Translations under genes and position numbers: made by a program
Notes under the pieces: model-generated
Told to the model about the DNA's origin: nothing
Databases searched by the model: none
The model's input: only the letters and a program-made list of their open reading frames with translations
In this document: positions 61,497 to 64,000 of the stretch, in pieces
Position numbering within the stretch: the stretch's first letter is position 1
How the letters are laid out: each line of letters begins with the position of its first letter
DNA from: Mikania micrantha
Taxonomy: Eukaryota; Streptophyta; Magnoliopsida; Asterales; Asteraceae
Length of the DNA: 64,000 bases
Assembly: GCA_009363875.1 (NCBI GenBank)
Contig: CM018693.1
Coordinates: 108,020,362-108,084,361 of the forward strand
Reading direction: 5' to 3'

Positions 61497-62656
61497 TCAT
61501 TGGTTTCTGAAGTGACCTACTTCGCCACACTCATAACAGGATCTTGCCTGTGCAGGTACCTGGCGAACAGGTGCGGCTTGTATCGGTTGAGCTGGTGGAG
61601 CGGGCAATGCAAGCGGAGCAAATTGCATCCTTTGTGCTTGCTGTGCACTCTGACAGACATTAGCGAGATGGCCAAATTTGCCACAGTTGTTGTAGATGCG
61701 ACATGGCACGTCTGGCAAGTGATGATATCTGCAGGTATTACACTGGGGAGTGTTCCCAATGTAATTCCTTGCAGTAGAGTTGTTTGACGATTGATGCACA
61801 GACTTAGCAGCAGGAGCAGTGACCATAAAATTTATGATCTTTCTCTTCTTGTTGCTGCTTTTAGAAGAACTAGCAGCCTCGGTCTTGACTTCAGATTTGA
61901 TTTCTTTCACAGCAGACTTCACCTCTGTTTTCTTCGTTCCCTTCCTTGTGAGTGTCCCATTCTTCACATGATTATCAGTAAGAGTTGCAGATAAACGGAT
62001 AGCAGCTTCCAGTGTTTTGGGGTTGCTTCCGTAAACTGTATCCTGAATCTGCACGGGCAGACTGCCTATGTACTTTTCAATAGCTCTTTCCAAAGGTGTC
62101 ACAAGATGAGGTACTAGCAGACTGTACTCGTGAAAACGAGTGTTGTAGATGACGTTCTCGCCACTATCTTGTTTGAGTTCCCAGAACTCAGTCTCTAGTT
62201 TCCTCATTTCACTGCGAGGACAGAATTCAGTGGTCATCAGATTCTTGACCTCAGTCCAAGTCAGTGCTAGGGCAGCATCAACTCCCCTAGTTCGCTTCTC
62301 CCCATTCCACCAAGTTAGTGCTCTCTTTTGGAAAACACTGGTGGCATAGCGAACTTTCAGGTTATCGGGGCAGTCACTGTTGATGAAGGTATTCTCCATG
62401 CTCTCAAACCACTGCAGTAGCCCAGTGGCAGTCTCAGACCCCGTAAACTTCAGTGGATTACAGGAGTTGAAGTGTTTGAATGTGCAAGTTGGTGGGTTTG
62501 CACCACCTCTGTTCTGAGTGAGAGATTGATTGGCTTGTGTTAGTGTTTCACCAATCCAGAGATGAGTGTTGCTAACTCTTGTATGCCGGAGTTGGCATTA
62601 CCGTTGTTAGCATCCCCACTGTTTGAGTCATCTTCATTGTGACGGCGAGGTGGCAT
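61497..62656 (-). pseudogene. Gag of Tekay-like element
   Basis: Start ATG 62656 (MPPRRHNEDD). A frameshift near 62545 separates the N-terminus from the capsid (main open part 62399-61497) with ALTWWNGEKRTRGVDAALAL and KNLMTTEFCPRSEMRKLETE. Zinc part: CNTCRYHHLPDVPC, CGKFGHLANVC and CYECGEVGHF, where a TGA replaces the last Cys codon. The first knuckle pair resembles that at 913-1292. Confidence 0.9.
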
Positions 62657-62908
62657 GTTTCTGAGAAATTAGAAACATGTTACTACCGTTTACAACGTAA
62701 GTCATACAAACAATGGTCAATTGAGTTCATTCAAACAGTTAGGATTACATATAGGAACTATATTCTCTCCTATCTGTCATTAAACTCATAACATTTATAA
62801 ATTTCCTATTATTATACTAAGTGTCCTAGTTGGTCATAACTAATATTAGCTAACTATTCCTAAGTTCCATACATTCCCCACCCTATACCAACACTGAAAA
62901 CCTCCCGA

Positions 62909-62992
62909 TGCAATGCAACAAGCTTATATATAGGGCATATGCAGAGGTAGATCTCAATCTCCCCTACACCGTCCCACCACCGTTCCATTGCA
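62909..62992 (-). repeat. Conserved stem module, copy C
   Basis: Plus-strand arms TGCAATGCAAC (62909-62919) and GTTCCATTGCA (62982-62992) pair at 10 of 11 positions. Core TATATATAGGGCATATGC, AGGTAGATCTCAATCT, CCGTCCCACC. Confidence 0.75.
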
Positions 62993-63114
62993 CCACGATT
63001 ATGCCCTTGTTAGCATTTAGGGTGTATCATGTATCTTACCATAGTCTCACTTCACAAACCTTATCCTAGGCAGGATAATTTTGAGTGAAGTGGTCTCTAG
63101 TTCCCTTGGACAAT

Positions 63115-63230
63115 TAGGTTCGCCTAATGTCTAAGTTCACCTGACATGTAGGTTTACCTATTTCTAAGTTCACCTAATGTCTAAGTTCACCTGACATTAA
63201 AGTTCCCCTAATGTCTAAGTTCACTAAATT
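63115..63230 (-). repeat. TAAGTTCACCT minisatellite
   Basis: Six or seven degenerate units alternating TAAGTTCACCTAATGTC and TAAGTTCACCTGACAT. Confidence 0.75.
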
Positions 63231-63239
63231 TCATACCAA

Positions 63240-63520
63240 ATCTCAATGTCCATAATCATAAATAAGGGTTCATATCATCACTGAGTGCTCTTATTGTCAC
63301 TAAGTGTTCATATGCTCCCTATAATTTATTCTCATCAAGTGTCCATACCATCACTAAGTGTTAGTATCATCACTATGTATTTATATGTTTACTAAGTGTC
63401 TATATCATCACCCAAGTCATCAATCTATCACTAAGCGTTCATATCGTTCGTTGATCCTATGCACCCTACGTGTTCCATCAGTGTGTGTCATCAGTGAATT
63501 TATAAGTGTTCATCAAGTGT
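63240..63520 (-). repeat. CACTAAGTGTTCATA minisatellite
   Basis: About ten degenerate units of roughly 20-30 bp with the kernel TCACTAAGTGTTCATA; the kernel contains the near-palindrome CACTAAGTG. Confidence 0.75.
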
Positions 63521-63650
63521 GATCATCCATGAGTCAATCCAAACCATTCTTCAACAACCATACCATCAACAATCCATCAATCATATCCTTACGCAATTCC
63601 TAGTAATATCCTAATAATATCCTAAGTTCCTGACACTGACAGACCCCCGA

Positions 63651-63734
63651 TATACTACAAATGGTATATGTATAGGGCATATGCAAGGGTAGATCGCAAC
63701 CTCCCTTACACCGTCCCACGACCTTTGTAGTATA
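63651..63734 (-). repeat. Conserved stem module, copy D
   Basis: Plus-strand arms TATACTACAAA (63651-63661) and TTTGTAGTATA (63724-63734) pair at all 11 positions. Inner arms AAGGG and CCCTT. Core TATAGGGCATATGC, GGTAGATCGCAACC. Confidence 0.85.
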
Positions 63735-63877
63735 CCACGAGTGTGTCCTTGTCTGGAGATCAATAGATCTAGCACATAATTCGTAAAGCAGATAAATTCC
63801 TAAGCAGTTAAGTTCTTAAACAGATAGGTGTCCCAAACGGGTAATTCCCTTATTCCTCAATACTGACATCCACTCAA

Positions 63878-63963
63878 TGTACTGTAAATGGTATATATAT
63901 AGGGCATATGATAAGGGTAGGTCGCAACCGCCCAAACCACCGTCCCACCACCTTTACAATACA
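63878..63963 (-). repeat. Conserved stem module, copy E
   Basis: Plus-strand arms TGTACTGTAAA (63878-63888) and TTTACAATACA (63953-63963) pair at 10 of 11 positions. Core TATATATAGGGCATATG, GGTAGGTCGCAACC, CCGTCCCACC. Confidence 0.8.
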
Positions 63964-64000
63964 CCACGAGTATGTCCTTATCGAGTCATTAGGGCAAAAG

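Larger units (their letters stand above)
45205..64000 (-). mobile_element. Tekay-like gypsy element, minus strand, 5' end outside window
   Basis: Left to right: 3' LTR (45205-58062, interrupted by 45994-55419), PPT, degenerate pol and gag, and a long leader. Its 5' LTR lies beyond 64000. Gag resembles the remnant at 913-1292; LTR ends match the solo LTR at 17363-20679. The coding part has at least two frameshifts and four in-frame stops, so it is older than the element nested in its LTR. It begins 17 bp after the end of the neighbouring chromovirus, in the Athila third ORF. Confidence 0.88.
62657..64000 (-). other. Long leader of Tekay-like element
   Basis: At least 1.34 kb of non-coding sequence between gag and the (unseen) 5' LTR. 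It contains three stem modules (62909, 63651, 63878) and two short tandem repeats: TAAGTTCACCTAATGTC units at 63115-63230 and ATCACTAAGTGTTCATA units at 63240-63520. No gene seen. Confidence 0.7.

Overview
This window is plant nuclear repeat DNA, almost certainly from a eudicot. I favour Asteraceae because the Athila third-ORF and chromovirus gag types resemble ones I remember from that family, but that rests on memory. There is no intact host gene. Almost everything is LTR retrotransposon, with one hAT transposon, two SINE-type insertions, a probable Helitron, a foldback element and a piece of a BUB3-like gene.

Layout. 1-6851: 3' part of a decayed plus-strand Ty3/gypsy element (zinc-knuckle gag remnant, long non-coding interior, PPT, ~2.9 kb LTR). 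6852-10530: AT-rich DNA with a foldback element, a tRNA-derived SINE with a 16-bp target-site duplication (TSD), (TA)n tracts and a probable Helitron. 10531-16579: a SINE-like insertion with a 16-bp TSD, split by a young minus-strand Copia element (599-bp LTRs, TSD CTTAC). 17035-21629: hAT element (8-bp TSD, one mismatch) carrying a 3.3-kb solo LTR. 21821-22086: two BUB3-like exons. 22759 to at least 45204: plus-strand Athila element (LTR, tRNA-Asp-type PBS, gag, PR, RT/RH, INT, third ORF), broken by a solo LTR (30358-33130, TSD TGCAT), by a young gypsy chromovirus (36120-45187, TSD TCGGA) and by a minus-strand Tekay-like element (45205 to beyond 64000). That last element contains a very young, apparently coding-competent minus-strand chromovirus (45994-55419, TSD AAACT) inside its LTR.

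What the coding parts do. Each autonomous element follows the usual plan of gag, aspartic protease, reverse transcriptase, RNase H and integrase (Copia: protease, integrase, RT, RNase H). The chromoviruses add a C-terminal chromodomain that in this group directs integration. Only the 45994-55419 element keeps one uninterrupted gag-pol frame.

Most unusual signal. The non-coding parts look structurally constrained. (1) A roughly 80-115 bp module with a conserved core occurs six times (6225-6300, 20301-20413, 57703-57814, 62909-62992, 63651-63734, 63878-63963). Each copy is bracketed by an inverted repeat, but the arms differ between copies, as expected if pairing rather than sequence is kept. 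(2) All six gypsy LTR families seen here carry a run of short hairpins about 0.4-1.0 kb before the LTR 3' end; in two of them the tandem units show paired, compensating changes. (3) Each LTR carries its own short repeated word, usually CpG-centred and often palindromic, around or just downstream of the core promoter. Two related LTRs carry different words at the same position. I know of no description of these features; they are by-eye observations that need covariation and homology tests.
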